Positions 8,383 to 16,487 of a stretch of DNA of 59,778 nt are shown in pieces; position 1 is the stretch's first letter; every line of letters begins with the position of its first letter. This DNA is from Caballeronia grimmiae. GTDB lineage: Bacteria; Pseudomonadota; Gammaproteobacteria; Burkholderiales; Burkholderiaceae. Below the pieces are notes generated by a model. The model saw only the letters and a list, made by a program, of their open reading frames with translations, had not been told where the DNA came from and did no database searches. Location of the stretch: assembly GCF_000698555.1 (NCBI RefSeq), contig NZ_JFHE01000034.1:1-59778 (forward strand), written 5' to 3'. Both the position numbers and the translations under genes were made by a program.

Positions 8383-9444
8383 ATGCCGACTCTTTTCGAT
8401 CCGCTGAAAGTGGGCGCGCTGTCGCTCAAGAACCGCATCGTCATGGCGCCGCTCACGCGCCAGCGCGCAGGCGTCGAACGCGTGCCGAACGCGCTCATGG
8501 CGCAGTACTACGCAGACCGCGCATCGGCGGGTCTCATCATCACCGAGGCTACGTCGGTCACGCCGCAAGGTCTCGGTTATGCCGATACCCCCGGCATCTG
8601 GTCCGACGAACAAGTCGAAGGCTGGAAGCTCGTGACGAAGGCAGTCCACGACGCAGGCGGTCTGATCGTGCTGCAACTGTGGCACGTGGGCCGCATTTCC
8701 GATCCGGTCTTCCTCAATGGCGAGTTGCCTGTTGCACCGAGCGCGATCGCGGCTGAGGGTCACGTGAGTCTCGTGCGTCCGCAGCGTCCTTATGCCACGC
8801 CGCGCGCACTCGAACTGGATGAAATTCCGGGCATCGTGGCGGCGTATCGCAAGGGCGCGGAAAATGCAAAGCGCGCGGGCTTCGATGGCGTGGAAGTGCA
8901 CGGCGCGAACGGCTATCTGCTCGACCAGTTCCTGCAGGACAGCACCAACAAGCGCACCGATACGTACGGCGGCCCGATCGAAAACCGCGCACGCCTGATG
9001 CTCGAAGTGACCGATGCGTGTATCGAAGTGTGGGGCGCCGAGCGCGTCGGCATGCACCTCGCACCGCGCGCCGATTCCCACACGATGGGCGACAGCGATC
9101 GCGCCGCGACCTTCGGTTATGTTGCACGCGAGCTGGGCAAGCGCAAGATCGCGTTCATCGCGGCGCGCGAGGCGGAAGGTCCGGATAGCCTCGGACCGCA
9201 GTTGAAGAAGGCATTTGGCGGCGTTTATATCGCCAACGAGAAGTTCACGAAGCAGAGCGCCGAAGCGATCATCGCACGCGGCGACGCCGACGCGGTGGCA
9301 TGGGGCAAGCCGTTCATCGCCAATGCGGATCTCGTGCGCCGCCTCGAACTGGATGCCCAATGGAATGATCCGGACACGTCCACGTTCTATGCGCCCGGAC
9401 CGGAAGGTTATACGGATTACCCGCTGCTCGAAACGGCGGAGTAA
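8383..9444 (+). CDS. Old Yellow Enzyme-type alkene reductase (NADH:flavin oxidoreductase)
   Basis: A 353-residue TIM-barrel flavoenzyme of the OYE family (NemA/xenobiotic reductase type). It reduces activated C=C bonds of enones, maleimides and nitro compounds using NAD(P)H and FMN. Landmarks: LFDPLKVGALSLKNRIVMAPLTR at the N-terminus, ITEATSVTPQG, LQLWHVGR, and the substrate-binding pair His173/Asn176 in VEVHGANGYLLDQFL, followed by the usual TDTYGG. Length is normal. The upstream ArsR-type regulator is its likely controller, and a strong terminator follows 7 bp after the stop, so the pair forms a two-gene unit. The physiological substrate is not known. Detoxification of reactive electrophiles is the common role. 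Confidence 0.95.
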   Translation: MPTLFDPLKVGALSLKNRIVMAPLTRQRAGVERVPNALMAQYYADRASAGLIITEATSVTPQGLGYADTPGIWSDEQVEGWKLVTKAVHDAGGLIVLQLWHVGRISDPVFLNGELPVAPSAIAAEGHVSLVRPQRPYATPRALELDEIPGIVAAYRKGAENAKRAGFDGVEVHGANGYLLDQFLQDSTNKRTDTYGGPIENRARLMLEVTDACIEVWGAERVGMHLAPRADSHTMGDSDRAATFGYVARELGKRKIAFIAAREAEGPDSLGPQLKKAFGGVYIANEKFTKQSAEAIIARGDADAVAWGKPFIANADLVRRLELDAQWNDPDTSTFYAPGPEGYTDYPLLETAE

Positions 9445-9450
9445 GTAAAA

Positions 9451-9478
9451 ACAGCGGCTTCGGCCGCTGTTTTGTTTT
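9451..9478 (+). terminator. Rho-independent terminator after the alkene reductase
   Basis: Perfect 8-bp stem acagcggc/gccgctgt around a TTCG tetraloop (9459-9462), followed by TTTGTTTT. It lies 7 bp after the reductase stop codon. Confidence 0.9.
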
Positions 9479-9553
9479 GGGCGTAAATAATTCGGCATCC
9501 GAAGTAAAACAAGACCGCATCTCGCAACGATTCCGCCTATATAAACGCATATT

Positions 9554-9569
9554 GAAATTATCGAATTTC
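9554..9569. promoter_or_regulatory. Inverted repeat upstream of aspT (possible operator)
   Basis: Perfect dyad gaaatt-atcg-aatttc in the 397-bp gene-free stretch 9445-9841. The surrounding 9480-9600 is AT-rich and likely to hold the aspT promoter. The rest of the gap, outside the terminator at its left end and the hairpin at its right end, shows no convincing gene. Confidence 0.4.
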
Positions 9570-9812
9570 GACTCTACCGCGCCCTGAAAGTAGTGTATTG
9601 ATGACTTCCAGTCTGCTGAATGCGTCGCATAAGAATATGCGAAGGCATCGGCGCCAATACGCTCAACCTTGCATGCCGGGTTCGTTTCATGAACGATCCA
9701 ACGCATCTTCGACAATTCCTTGACACGCCAAGCCGGCCGGCACCGATGGCATCGCGTCTGTCAGCCCGCTCGTTTCCTTCGTTTCTTTCGTGCTCACGAG
9801 GCACGTAACGGT

Positions 9813-9828
9813 CGCGAGGATTCTCGCG
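9813..9828 (+). promoter_or_regulatory. Hairpin just before the aspT ribosome-binding site
   Basis: Perfect 6-bp stem cgcgag-gatt-ctcgcg ends two bases before the AAGGAG Shine-Dalgarno (9831-9836) of aspT. In the mRNA it would form a leader hairpin next to the ribosome site. It has no T-run, so it is not a terminator. Translational control or mRNA stabilisation are both possible. Confidence 0.4.
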
Positions 9829-9841
9829 TAAAGGAGTGCAT

Positions 9842-11536
9842 ATGTCGTGGCTTACGCAAACGCTGCGCGCTTACCCGGAAATCGCCATCTTTCTGTCACT
9901 GGGCATCGGGTACTGGGTCGGCGGCAAGACCTTCAAGGGATTCAGTCTGGGCGCTGTAACGGCTACGCTGCTCGCGGCCATCGCGATCGGGCAACTGGGC
10001 ATCACCATCTCACCGAACGTCAAGGCGGTCTTCTTCCTGATGTTCCTGTTCGCCGTGGGCTACGGCGTCGGTCCGCAATTCGTGCGCGGCATTGCAAAAG
10101 ATGGCTTGCCGCAGGCGCTGTTCTCGGTCATTCAATGCGTGCTTTGTCTTGCCGCGCCGTATGCCGCCGCAAAAATGGCCGGCTATGACATCGGCTCGGC
10201 GGCGGGACTGTTCGCCGGATCGCAGACCATTTCAGCCTCGATGGGGCTCGCCACCGACGCGATCAACCGGCTCGGCCTGCCGCCCGACGAAACCAAGGCG
10301 CTGCTCGACGCGATGCCCACTGCCTATGCCGTCACGTACATCTACGGAACGATCGGCTCGGCGGTGATCCTCGCGATGCTCGGACCGAAGCTCTTGAACA
10401 TCGATCTCGTCGCGGCTTGCAAGGACTACGAGAAGCAACTCGGCGGCGGAACGGCGGAACTGGACGGCGCGGGTTCGGGCTGGCATCAGTTCTCGTTGCG
10501 TGCGTATCGCGTGGCGGATCACGGGCGGGCCGTCGGCCTGACGGTCGGACAAGCGGAAGCGATGCTACCCGGCGGCGCGCGACTCTTCATCGAGCGCATC
10601 CGCCGCAATGGCGCGATCCAGGAAGCGAAGCTCGACGACGTGTTGCAGCCGGGCGATGTCGTCGCGGTCGTCGGGCGGCGCGAGCAACTCGTCGATCTGC
10701 TGGGCGGCGCGGCCACCGAAGTGGACGATGCGGAACTGCTGGCCGTGCCGGTCGAAGGCGTTGATATCTATCTGACCAACAAGCGCATCGAAGGCAGGAC
10801 GCTCGCCGAACTTGCGCAGACGCCGGGCGCGCGTGGCGTGTTCATCCGCAAGATCAAGCGCGGCGCGACTGAAACGCCCATTCCCGTGCTGCCGAGCACG
10901 AAGCTGTATCGCGGCGACACGGTGACGATCGTCGGCCGCACGCAGGACACGACCGCGGTGGCGAACGCGGTCGGCGTCATCGACCGGCCGAGCGATGCGG
11001 CCGACATGGCGTTCGTCGGCCTCGCCATCACGCTGGGCGCGCTGATCGGCGCCGTCGTCATCCGCTTCGGCGCGATTCCGATCACGCTGTCGACGGCGGG
11101 CGGCGCGTTGATCGCGGGCATCGTGTTCGGCTGGCTGCGCGCGATCCATCCGACTTTCGGCCGCATCCCGTCGCCGACGATCTGGTTCATGAACTCGGTC
11201 GGGCTGAATGTGTTCATCGCGGTGGTCGGCATCTCGGCGGGGCCGGGCTTCGTCGCGGGGCTGCAAAAGCTCGGCGTGAGCCTGTTTTTATGGGGCATTT
11301 TCGCGTCGTCGGTGCCGCTCATCATCGGCATGTACATCGCCAAGTACGTGTTCAAGTTCCATCCCGCGATCCTGCTCGGCATTTGCGCGGGCGCGCGCAC
11401 GACGACCGCCGCGCTCGGAATGATCTGCGATGCCGCGAAGAGCCAGGTGCCGGGCCTCGGCTACACCGTCACCTATGCAGTCGGCAATACGCTGCTGACG
11501 ATCTGGGGGATGGTCATCGTGATGCTTCTGACCTGA
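9842..11536 (+). CDS. aspT: Aspartate:alanine antiporter (AspT/YidE family)
   Basis: A 564-residue inner-membrane protein. AAGGAG (9831-9836) is placed correctly for the ATG at 9842; an in-frame GTG at 9836 overlaps the Shine-Dalgarno and is less likely. Two blocks of about five membrane helices (about residues 10-190 and 385-564) flank a central cytoplasmic region with two RCK_C/TrkA_C-like modules (about 205-370), the known AspT/YbjL/YidE layout. AspT exchanges external aspartate for internal alanine. Together with the decarboxylase encoded 64 bp downstream this consumes a cytosolic proton per cycle and builds membrane potential. The adjacent asdA gene makes the AspT assignment much firmer than sequence alone. 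The two should form one operon, since no terminator lies between them. Confidence 0.93.
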   Translation: MSWLTQTLRAYPEIAIFLSLGIGYWVGGKTFKGFSLGAVTATLLAAIAIGQLGITISPNVKAVFFLMFLFAVGYGVGPQFVRGIAKDGLPQALFSVIQCVLCLAAPYAAAKMAGYDIGSAAGLFAGSQTISASMGLATDAINRLGLPPDETKALLDAMPTAYAVTYIYGTIGSAVILAMLGPKLLNIDLVAACKDYEKQLGGGTAELDGAGSGWHQFSLRAYRVADHGRAVGLTVGQAEAMLPGGARLFIERIRRNGAIQEAKLDDVLQPGDVVAVVGRREQLVDLLGGAATEVDDAELLAVPVEGVDIYLTNKRIEGRTLAELAQTPGARGVFIRKIKRGATETPIPVLPSTKLYRGDTVTIVGRTQDTTAVANAVGVIDRPSDAADMAFVGLAITLGALIGAVVIRFGAIPITLSTAGGALIAGIVFGWLRAIHPTFGRIPSPTIWFMNSVGLNVFIAVVGISAGPGFVAGLQKLGVSLFLWGIFASSVPLIIGMYIAKYVFKFHPAILLGICAGARTTTAALGMICDAAKSQVPGLGYTVTYAVGNTLLTIWGMVIVMLLT

Positions 11537-11600
11537 GGGCGGAGGGCTTCCGCTTCTCGTGTTTTCTTCCCGTTTGATTGCTCAATTGTGGGGGTGTTGG

Positions 11601-13244
11601 ATGTCAAAGTCCTCTAAGTCCGGTTCCGACAATCGCGCCGCGATGGCCTCGCTCAGCCCGTTTGAACTCAAGGACGAACTCATCAAGGCGGCAGGCGGCG
11701 GCGTCGTGGAACGCCCGGCGAATGTCTCCATGCTCAATGCGGGGCGCGGCAATCCGAATTTTCTCGCGACGATCCCGCGTCATGGTTTCTGGCAACTCGG
11801 TCTCTTCGCGATGCGCGAGTCGGAGCGCTCGTTCGCCTATATGCCCGAAGGCATCGGCGGTTTTCCGAAGCACGAAGGTCTGGAAGAGCGCTTCGAAATT
11901 TTCGCGCGTGAGAACAAGGGCACGCCGGGCATCGACTTCCTTTTCGGCGCCGTTTCGTATGTGCGCGATCAGCTCGGCCTGAACGCCGGCGAATTTCTCT
12001 ACGAGATGTGCGAAGGCATCCTGGCATCAAATTATCCGGTGCCCGACCGGATGCTTAAGTTATCCGAAGTAATCGTCGGACAGTACCTGCGGCGGGAGAT
12101 GATCGGCAAGCATCCGTTCGTCGGCGATTTCGACATCTTCGCGGTCGAAGGCGGCACGGCGGCGATGACGTATATCTTCAACACGATGCGCGAGAACTTC
12201 CTCATCAAGCCGGGCGATACCATCGCGCTCGGCGTGCCGATCTTCACGCCGTACATCGAGATTCCGCGTCTGAACGATTACAAGCTGGAGGTGGTGAATA
12301 TCAACGCAGTGGTCGAGCAGGGCTGGCAATACTCGAAAGAGGAACTGGACAAGCTGCGCGATCCGAAGATCAAGGCGTTCTTTCTCGTGAACCCGAGCAA
12401 TCCTCCGTCCGTGAAAATGGACGACGAAAGCCTCGCGTATATTGCGGAGATCGTCAAGGAAAGGCCCGATCTCATTCTCCTGACCGACGACGTGTACGGC
12501 ACCTTCGCCGATGACTTCGTCTCGCTTTTCACGCTTTGCCCGAAGAACACCATTCTCGTGTATTCGTATTCGAAGTATTTCGGCGCAACGGGCTGGCGGC
12601 TCGGCACCATTGCGACGCATCAGGAGAACATCTTCGACGAGCAACTCGCCGCGCTGCCCGACGAGCAGAAAGCAATTCTCCATGAACGCTATGAATCGAT
12701 CACGACGGAGCCTGACAAGCTCAAGTTCATCGACCGTCTTGTGGCGGACAGCCGCACCGTCGCGCTGAATCACACGGCGGGCCTGTCGACGCCGCAGCAA
12801 GTGCAGATGGTGCTGTTCTCGCTTTTCGCGCTGATGGACACGCCCGACGCGTACAAGAACGCGTTGAAGCGTCTCATCCGCAACCGCAAGCAGGCGCTAT
12901 ATCGTGAGCTTGGCATTCCGCTCGAAGACGACGACAAGAATCTCGTCGATTACTACACCATTCTCGATGCCGAATACATCGGCGAGCGCATGCATGGCCG
13001 CGAGTATGTCGAGTGGATGTTGAAGAATACTCAGCCATCCGAACTGCTGTTCAGGCTCGCGAAGGAAGCGCGTGTCGTGCTGCTGCCGGGGCGGGGCTTC
13101 GGCACGCAGCATCCGTCGGGGCGCGTGTCGCTCGCCAATCTCAACGAGAGCGATTACATGCAGATCGGCCGCGCGATTCGCAAGTTGATGAACGAGCGCC
13201 TCGAGCAGTACAAGGCGGAAACCAGCGGCAAGAAGGGCAAGTGA
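11601..13244 (+). CDS. asdA: Bifunctional aspartate aminotransferase / aspartate 4-decarboxylase
   Basis: A 547-residue fold-type I PLP enzyme that converts L-aspartate to L-alanine and CO2, with some transaminase activity. I start at the ATG at 11601 (MSKSSKSGSD) with a G-rich stretch upstream; an in-frame GTG at 11559 has no support. Landmarks: FELKDELIKAA and LNAGRGNPNF near the N-terminus, NPSNPPSVKM (substrate carboxylate region), LLTDDVYGTF and the PLP lysine Lys325 in YSYSKYFGATGWRLG. The length of about 530-550 residues is specific for AsdA and longer than ordinary aminotransferases. It follows aspT on the same strand and ends at a strong terminator, so aspT-asdA is a complete decarboxylation/exchange module for energy conservation or acid tolerance. 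Confidence 0.96.
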   Translation: MSKSSKSGSDNRAAMASLSPFELKDELIKAAGGGVVERPANVSMLNAGRGNPNFLATIPRHGFWQLGLFAMRESERSFAYMPEGIGGFPKHEGLEERFEIFARENKGTPGIDFLFGAVSYVRDQLGLNAGEFLYEMCEGILASNYPVPDRMLKLSEVIVGQYLRREMIGKHPFVGDFDIFAVEGGTAAMTYIFNTMRENFLIKPGDTIALGVPIFTPYIEIPRLNDYKLEVVNINAVVEQGWQYSKEELDKLRDPKIKAFFLVNPSNPPSVKMDDESLAYIAEIVKERPDLILLTDDVYGTFADDFVSLFTLCPKNTILVYSYSKYFGATGWRLGTIATHQENIFDEQLAALPDEQKAILHERYESITTEPDKLKFIDRLVADSRTVALNHTAGLSTPQQVQMVLFSLFALMDTPDAYKNALKRLIRNRKQALYRELGIPLEDDDKNLVDYYTILDAEYIGERMHGREYVEWMLKNTQPSELLFRLAKEARVVLLPGRGFGTQHPSGRVSLANLNESDYMQIGRAIRKLMNERLEQYKAETSGKKGK

Positions 13245-13262
13245 AGCGCGTTTGAACGAGAG

Positions 13263-13287
13263 CGGGCCGCATGCGCGGCCCGTTTTT
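13263..13287 (+). terminator. Rho-independent terminator after asdA
   Basis: Perfect 8-bp stem cgggccgc/gcggcccg around loop atgc, followed by TTTTT, 18 bp after the asdA stop. On the minus strand no T-run follows, so it serves asdA rather than the convergent porin. Confidence 0.9.
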
Positions 13288-13308
13288 CATGCGTTGTTCA
13301 ACGCGCGA

Positions 13309-14481
13309 TCAGAACTTGTGGCGCACGCCGATGCGGAACGCGAGCTGGTTGTTTTCACCCGCGCCCGACGTGCCGAAGTAACTCGAAGCGGAGCCGATCT
13401 GCGCCTGGTTCTCGACGCCGCGATTCGCGCCCGACGCCTTCTGGTAGATCGCGAGCGCATAGACATCGGTGCGCTTGCTGAGCGCGTAATCCGCGCTTGC
13501 ATCGATCTGATGCCAGTGGCCCTGGAACGCATCCGACAGGTTCATGTACGTGTAGCCGAGGCCCGCCGTGAACGCCGGCGTGACCGCATACTTGCCGCCA
13601 ATTTCGTACGCGTTGAACTTTGAGCTGTTGCCCGCGACCGGTTCGAAGCGCGTGTTGGTCCACAGGCCGAACACCGTCGCTGCGCCGAACGCATAGTTCG
13701 CGCCGACGCCGAACGTGCGCAGGTCCTTCGCGCCGCCCGTCGCGATGTTCGCGATCGTCGTGCTGAACGCGGGCGTCGACGCTCCGGGGAAGCGGATGTC
13801 CGTATAGGCCGCGCCGATGCCGAACGGGCCCGCCTTGTAGTTCAGCCCGAAGCTGTATGCACGCGACGAACCCGCGACCGTCGTGGTGCCGACCGTCGTG
13901 TTCGGCGCGCCGGCGAATGCGCCCGCCTGATTCGAGAAGCCGTACATTGCGCCGAAGGTCACGCCGTAGAAGCTCGCGCTGCTGAACTTGACCGCGTTGT
14001 TGATGCGGCTCGACGTGAGCTGATCGACGTCGTTGATGTGATACGCGTAGTTGCCCGCGACGGTCTGGCCGCCGATCGAATAGGCCGAGCCGAGATAATC
14101 GGTCGAGAACGAGTATTGACGGCCGAACGTGACGGAGCCTACATCGTTCTTCGAAATGCCGACATACGCCTGACGGCCGAATTCCGCGCCGCCCTGACCG
14201 AGCGCGCCGGTGCCGCTGTTGAAGCCGTTCTCCAGCACGAAGATCGCCTTCAGGCCGCCGCCCAGATCTTCCGCGCCGCGCAGGCCCCAGCAGCTGGCCT
14301 GGGCCACGCCGTCGTCGTACTTGAACAGATGATCGCTGCCGGTGCGCGTCGCGCTGTTGTTGGCGTAGCTGATACCGGCGTCGATGATGCCGTACAGCGT
14401 CACGCTGCTTTGAGCATGCGCGGACGTCGCGATGCAGGCGAATGCGGCGAGCGCGGCGGCTGCCAAAAGATTCTTCTTCAA
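13309..14481 (-). CDS. Outer-membrane porin (Gram-negative general porin, Burkholderia type)
   Basis: A 390-residue protein with a textbook signal peptide (KKNLLAAAALAAFA, cleavage after AHA before QSSVTLYG). SVTLYGIIDAGISY is the characteristic first strand of beta-proteobacterial porins. The rest alternates short hydrophobic strands with Gly/Asn-rich loops, including the usual GFNSGTGALGQGG and FGRQAYVGISK segments. It ends in FRIGVRHKF, whose terminal Phe is the outer-membrane insertion signal. A 16-stranded trimeric diffusion pore is expected. Such porins occur in many copies per genome, so substrate preference cannot be given. The 285-bp spacer upstream (14482-14766) presumably carries its promoter and that of the divergent NTF2-like gene; I see no clear operator in it. 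Confidence 0.95.
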   Translation of the reverse strand: MKKNLLAAAALAAFACIATSAHAQSSVTLYGIIDAGISYANNSATRTGSDHLFKYDDGVAQASCWGLRGAEDLGGGLKAIFVLENGFNSGTGALGQGGAEFGRQAYVGISKNDVGSVTFGRQYSFSTDYLGSAYSIGGQTVAGNYAYHINDVDQLTSSRINNAVKFSSASFYGVTFGAMYGFSNQAGAFAGAPNTTVGTTTVAGSSRAYSFGLNYKAGPFGIGAAYTDIRFPGASTPAFSTTIANIATGGAKDLRTFGVGANYAFGAATVFGLWTNTRFEPVAGNSSKFNAYEIGGKYAVTPAFTAGLGYTYMNLSDAFQGHWHQIDASADYALSKRTDVYALAIYQKASGANRGVENQAQIGSASSYFGTSGAGENNQLAFRIGVRHKF

Positions 14482-14766
14482 AACAAGCTCCGTGAGTTGG
14501 TTCGCGGTGGGTAGTCGCGCTGCGCAATGCTGCGGCAGCTACGAGAGCGGCGGCAGTGACGAAACAGCGCGCGTCGGCGGCGCGTCGCGCTCTGAATGGC
14601 GCGTGGCGGCGACGGGCGCAAATGTAGCGGCCGTTGAAGAAAGACATGTGACAGCGCCGTCGGCGGCGTCGGCTGTATCGCGCGTGCAACGGGGCTGGCG
14701 AAGCGCACTCGACTGTGTGCACGCGCGCGCGGGTATGCTGGCGGTTCGATCACCGCGAGCGAGATC

Positions 14767-15135
14767 ATGGACGAAAAAGGTATCCGCGAACTGGAAGAGC
14801 AGCTCAGGCAGGCGATGTTGTCGTCGGACGTGAAGGCGCTCGATGCGCTATTGGCCGATGACCTCAGCTTCGTCGATGCGACCGGCAAGGTGTGGACCAA
14901 GGCCGATGACCTGAACGGCCATCGCTATGGCATGCAGCGCATCGACAGGCTCGATGTGGAGGAGCAGAGCATTCGCGTGTATGGCGCGTTCGCGGTGACG
15001 GTGACGCGCGTGGCGCTGTCCGGCACCTTCGCCGGTGCGCCGTTCGCGGGCAGCCTGCGCTACACGCGAACGTGGGGCGAAACCGCCGGCGGCTGGCGTG
15101 TCGCCGCCGCGCAGTGCGGTCTCGTGGGTTTCTGA
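14767..15135 (+). CDS. NTF2-like (SnoaL/DUF4440) family protein
   Basis: A 122-residue soluble protein: an N-terminal helix pair (LEEQLRQAMLSSDVKALDALLADDLSFVD) and then a curved sheet ending in RYTRTWGETAGGWRVAAAQ. This is the DUF4440/NTF2-like pattern, in which a cone-shaped pocket binds small molecules or, in some members, carries out isomerase or dehydratase chemistry. No catalytic Asp/His dyad can be assigned. It is divergent from the porin and convergent with the AstE-like gene, whose stop lies 7 bp away. The biological role is unknown. Confidence 0.85.
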   Translation: MDEKGIRELEEQLRQAMLSSDVKALDALLADDLSFVDATGKVWTKADDLNGHRYGMQRIDRLDVEEQSIRVYGAFAVTVTRVALSGTFAGAPFAGSLRYTRTWGETAGGWRVAAAQCGLVGF

Positions 15136-15142
15136 CGCCGCT

Positions 15143-16258
15143 TTACGCGGACAGCAGCGAGCCCGTGCGATAAGCCTTCGCCCCCGCGATGCGCGCGACT
15201 TCCAGCCCCGCCGACGCGAAGCGCATGATCTGCCGGGCATACATCACGCCGGACGTCGTGCACTTGAGCGTGGTGACGGTGTCGGTGATCGGATCGATGA
15301 CATCGGCGATGGCTTCGCCCGCATCGACGTATGCGCCCACTTGCGCGCGGAACACGAGCACGCCTGACACCGGCGCGACGATCGGCTCGGCGCCTGCAAG
15401 CGGCGTCGCCGGGTACGCGAGCGGCGGCGGCTCGACGGCGGGCGCATCGATCACGCCGCGGTGGATCATGTAGTTGACGATAGCCTGCGCGTCCTTGTCG
15501 CCGAGTTCATGCGATACGTCGTGCTGGCTGCGCAGTTCGACCGTCACCGAAATGCCGCCGTTCGGGATCGGGAAGCGTTCGCCGTAACGCGCACGCAGGT
15601 CCGACCAGCAGAAGCTGTGAATCTCGTCGAACGGATTGCCGACCGAGTTCAGCGCAAGCAGCGACGCCTTCGCATCGAGATAGCGCGCGAGCGGCTCCAC
15701 TTCGTCCCAGATGTCCGGGTTGGTGTACAGATGCAGCGCGGCGTCGAGGTCGCAGTGCAGATCGAGCACGACATCGGCGTCATACGAGAGCTTCTGCAGC
15801 GCGAGGCGTTGCGATTCCAGCTCGGTGCGCGGCGTTTGCTCGTCGAGCGCTTCCTTCATCGCGGCGCGCACGGCGAGGCGGTTCGCGTCGGCGTCGTTCG
15901 ACAGGCGCGCTTCGATGCGCGGGGCGATCAGCGCGGCGAGATCGTGGAAATTGCGGTTGAAGTTGTGGCCGCTATTGCTCTCGAAGCGGCCGAGCAGATT
16001 GCCGTGCAAAAACTGGCTCAGGCCGATCGGATTCGGCACCGGCACGATCACCACTTCGCCGCGCAGCTTGCCGGCGGCTTCGAGTGCGGCAAGCTGGCGG
16101 CGCAGCTTCCACGCGACCAGCATGCCCGGCAGTTCATCCGCATGCAGCGACGACTGGATATAGATTTTTTGTCCGCCGCCCGGGCCGTAATGAAAACTCG
16201 TGATGCTGCGGGAGGTGCCGAGCGTCGGCGAGATCAGTTGATGAGTTCTAGTCTGCAT
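15143..16258 (-). CDS. Succinylglutamate desuccinylase/aspartoacylase-family zinc hydrolase
   Basis: A 371-residue M14-like zinc hydrolase from the ATG at 16258 (a GTG at 16273 is also in frame; neither has a clear Shine-Dalgarno). Zinc ligands are visible: His and Glu in SSLHADELPG and the third His in LDLHCDLDAAL. The C-terminus (about 290-371, PIVAPVSGVLVFRAQVGAYV) forms a small hammerhead-like beta domain typical of the AstE-like subgroup that includes N-acyl-diaminobutyrate deacetylases. It is longer than canonical AstE and no other ast genes are present, so its substrate is more likely another N-acyl amino acid. The polar amino acid binding protein lies upstream on the same strand, but a strong terminator separates the two. 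Confidence 0.88.
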   Translation of the reverse strand: MQTRTHQLISPTLGTSRSITSFHYGPGGGQKIYIQSSLHADELPGMLVAWKLRRQLAALEAAGKLRGEVVIVPVPNPIGLSQFLHGNLLGRFESNSGHNFNRNFHDLAALIAPRIEARLSNDADANRLAVRAAMKEALDEQTPRTELESQRLALQKLSYDADVVLDLHCDLDAALHLYTNPDIWDEVEPLARYLDAKASLLALNSVGNPFDEIHSFCWSDLRARYGERFPIPNGGISVTVELRSQHDVSHELGDKDAQAIVNYMIHRGVIDAPAVEPPPLAYPATPLAGAEPIVAPVSGVLVFRAQVGAYVDAGEAIADVIDPITDTVTTLKCTTSGVMYARQIMRFASAGLEVARIAGAKAYRTGSLLSA

Positions 16259-16421
16259 AGTGTTCGCGCGCACGCGAGTGCGCGAGGTCTTGCCTCTGTG
16301 GGTTGCTGAACCGGACGAATCCCGCGCCGAGGTGTCTCTGTCCGCCGGCGCTGCTTCAGACGTTCGATCTTAGCCGAAATCGGCAGCGCGGGAGGCGCGC
16401 GCTCGTGCCGCGCGCGCCGGC

Positions 16422-16465
16422 TCACAAAACGAAACGGGCTCCGCGCAGTGAAGCGCGGAGCCCGT
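16422..16465 (-). terminator. Rho-independent terminator after the amino acid binding protein
   Basis: A 13-bp perfect stem (16434-16446 with 16453-16465) around a six-base loop, followed on the minus strand by a T-rich stretch (ttcgttttg). It lies 22 bp after the binding-protein stop and before the AstE-like gene, so it should largely uncouple them. Confidence 0.9.
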
Positions 16466-16487
16466 CGACAAGCTGTGTAAGAAGCGA

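Noticed and set aside
13309..14722. Longer overlapping minus-strand frame across the porin gene
   Set aside because: It is Arg-rich and in a different frame from the porin, whose signal peptide, first strand and terminal Phe are unmistakable.
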